Origin: JARRNO01 sp037384885 | GTDB lineage: Bacteria > Acidobacteriota > UBA4820 > DSQY01 | Length of the DNA: 23,578 nucleotides | NCBI GenBank assembly: GCA_037384885.1 | Contig: JARRNO010000081.1 | Coordinates: 1 to 23,578, forward strand | Direction of reading: 5' to 3' | Shown here: piece after piece, positions 23,176 through 23,578 of the stretch | How the letters are laid out: every line of letters begins with the position of its first letter | Numbering within the stretch: the stretch's first letter is position 1 | Notes under the pieces: model-generated | Database searches by the model: none | What the model saw: the letters and a program-made list of their open reading frames with translations, nothing else | Told to the model about the DNA's origin: nothing | Program-made: the position numbers and the translations under genes

Positions 23176-23445
23176 GTGGCAAATCACCGTTCAGCGATCA
23201 AGAGAATCCGGCAGAACCAAAAGCGCAGGGTGCGCAACCGGTCCGCCATGAGCGAAATGCGGACCCACATCAAGCGGTACAGAAGCCTGTTGAGCGAAAA
23301 CAAGCTGGATGAGGCTCAGAAGTATCTTTCCGAGGTCTACGAGACCATCGACAAGACGCATCGGAAGGGTATCATCCACGCCAACACGGCTGCGCGTCAC
23401 AAATCCCGCCTTGCCAGGGTTCTGGCCAGTCTGCAGAAAAAGTAA
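23176..23445 (+). CDS. rpsT: 30S ribosomal protein S20
   Basis: S20 binds 16S rRNA early in 30S assembly. The 89-residue reading from GTG 23176 begins with M(V)ANHRSAIKRIRQNQKRR, the typical S20 start. It ends with KGIIHANTAARHKSRLAR and a short lysine tail, as in the family. GTG is chosen over the upstream GTG at 23164 because GGAGG lies five bases before it and the extra residues are not in the family. A non-ATG start, known for rpsT in Escherichia coli (UUG), may tie in with autoregulation. It is monocistronic, between a strong promoter and a strong terminator. Confidence 0.97.
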   Translation: MANHRSAIKRIRQNQKRRVRNRSAMSEMRTHIKRYRSLLSENKLDEAQKYLSEVYETIDKTHRKGIIHANTAARHKSRLARVLASLQKK

Positions 23446-23461
23446 CCTGACAAGATGAATT

Positions 23462-23496
23462 AAAAAAAGCGGAGGGTTTTGCCCTCCGCTTTTTTT
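23462..23496 (+). terminator. Intrinsic terminator of rpsT, probably bidirectional
   Basis: AGCGGAGGG (23468-23476) pairs with CCCTCCGCT (23482-23490) around a five-base loop and is followed by T7. The A tract on the left (23462-23468) extends the stem and supplies a T tract on the other strand, so it can also end the minus-strand gene arriving from the right. Confidence 0.93.
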
Positions 23497-23517
23497 GTCT
23501 CGTTTGGTGCCCGAATG

Positions 23518-23577
23518 TCAGGAAGGTTTGGGCAGACCGGCTCCGCTGCCCATCACGACGCCGAAGACAAAACCGGG
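23518..23577 (-). CDS. C-terminal end of an unidentified minus-strand gene
   Basis: On the minus strand a frame enters from the right window edge and ends in TGA at 23518, giving 19 residues rich in Gly, Val and Phe (GFVFGVVMGSGAGLPKPS at the end). Placement directly beyond the bidirectional terminator supports a real gene end, possibly of a membrane protein. Too little is present to name it, and a chance open frame cannot be ruled out. Confidence 0.35.
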   Translation of the reverse strand, partial: PGFVFGVVMGSGAGLPKPS

Positions 23578-23578
23578 C

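Overview
The window reads as a piece of a GC-rich bacterial chromosome, probably a metagenome-derived scaffold because an 18-base N run (8703-8720) interrupts one gene. A MglA-type GTPase, two sigma-54 activators, a large Ser/Thr protein kinase and the DUF4390-NtrY-NtrX order together suggest Acidobacteriota or a deltaproteobacterial-type lineage. This placement is inferred from gene content only. No phage, transposon, CRISPR, tRNA or rRNA was recognised.

Left part (1-5700): the C-terminal three quarters of purD; a class-III PLP aminotransferase; a metallo-beta-lactamase-fold hydrolase overlapping folK; a convergent five-helix membrane protein of unknown function; and der (EngA) on the minus strand. 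Middle-left (5700-8730): a MIP18/DUF59 iron-sulfur maturation protein, then a tight three-gene signalling cluster. That cluster is a sigma-54 response regulator, a short soluble protein that looks like a ChpT-type histidine phosphotransferase, and a single-domain receiver running into the assembly gap. About 520 bases without a gene follow (8729-9247), holding degenerate octamer repeats and a run of small hairpins with three-base loops.

Middle (9248-11838, minus strand): a tightly coupled operon xseA - DUF3467 - DUF4321 - maf, read from high to low coordinates with overlapping starts and stops. Right part (12058-22511, plus strand): a long co-directional run. It begins with a 970-residue protein made of about 22 copies of a 13-residue helical repeat, a pseudokinase and an active Ser/Thr kinase. 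It continues with a PIN-PhoH ATPase, DUF4390, an NtrY-like sensor kinase that is frameshifted or carries a small deletion, an NtrX-like sigma-54 regulator, an MglA GTPase with a long acidic tail, and cinA. Most of these overlap by 4-14 bases, so one long transcript from the strong promoter at 12008-12037 is likely. The right end has a PPC/DUF296 protein (minus), rpsT with a near-consensus promoter and a strong terminator, and the tail of another minus-strand gene.

The most interesting points are: (1) the ChpT-like phosphotransferase between two response regulators, suggesting a local phosphorelay; (2) the pseudokinase-kinase tandem on a 13-residue repeat solenoid, co-transcribed with an NtrYX system and a polarity-type GTPase; (3) the broken sensor kinase; (4) a recurrent extended -10 element beginning TGCTA in front of five transcription units.
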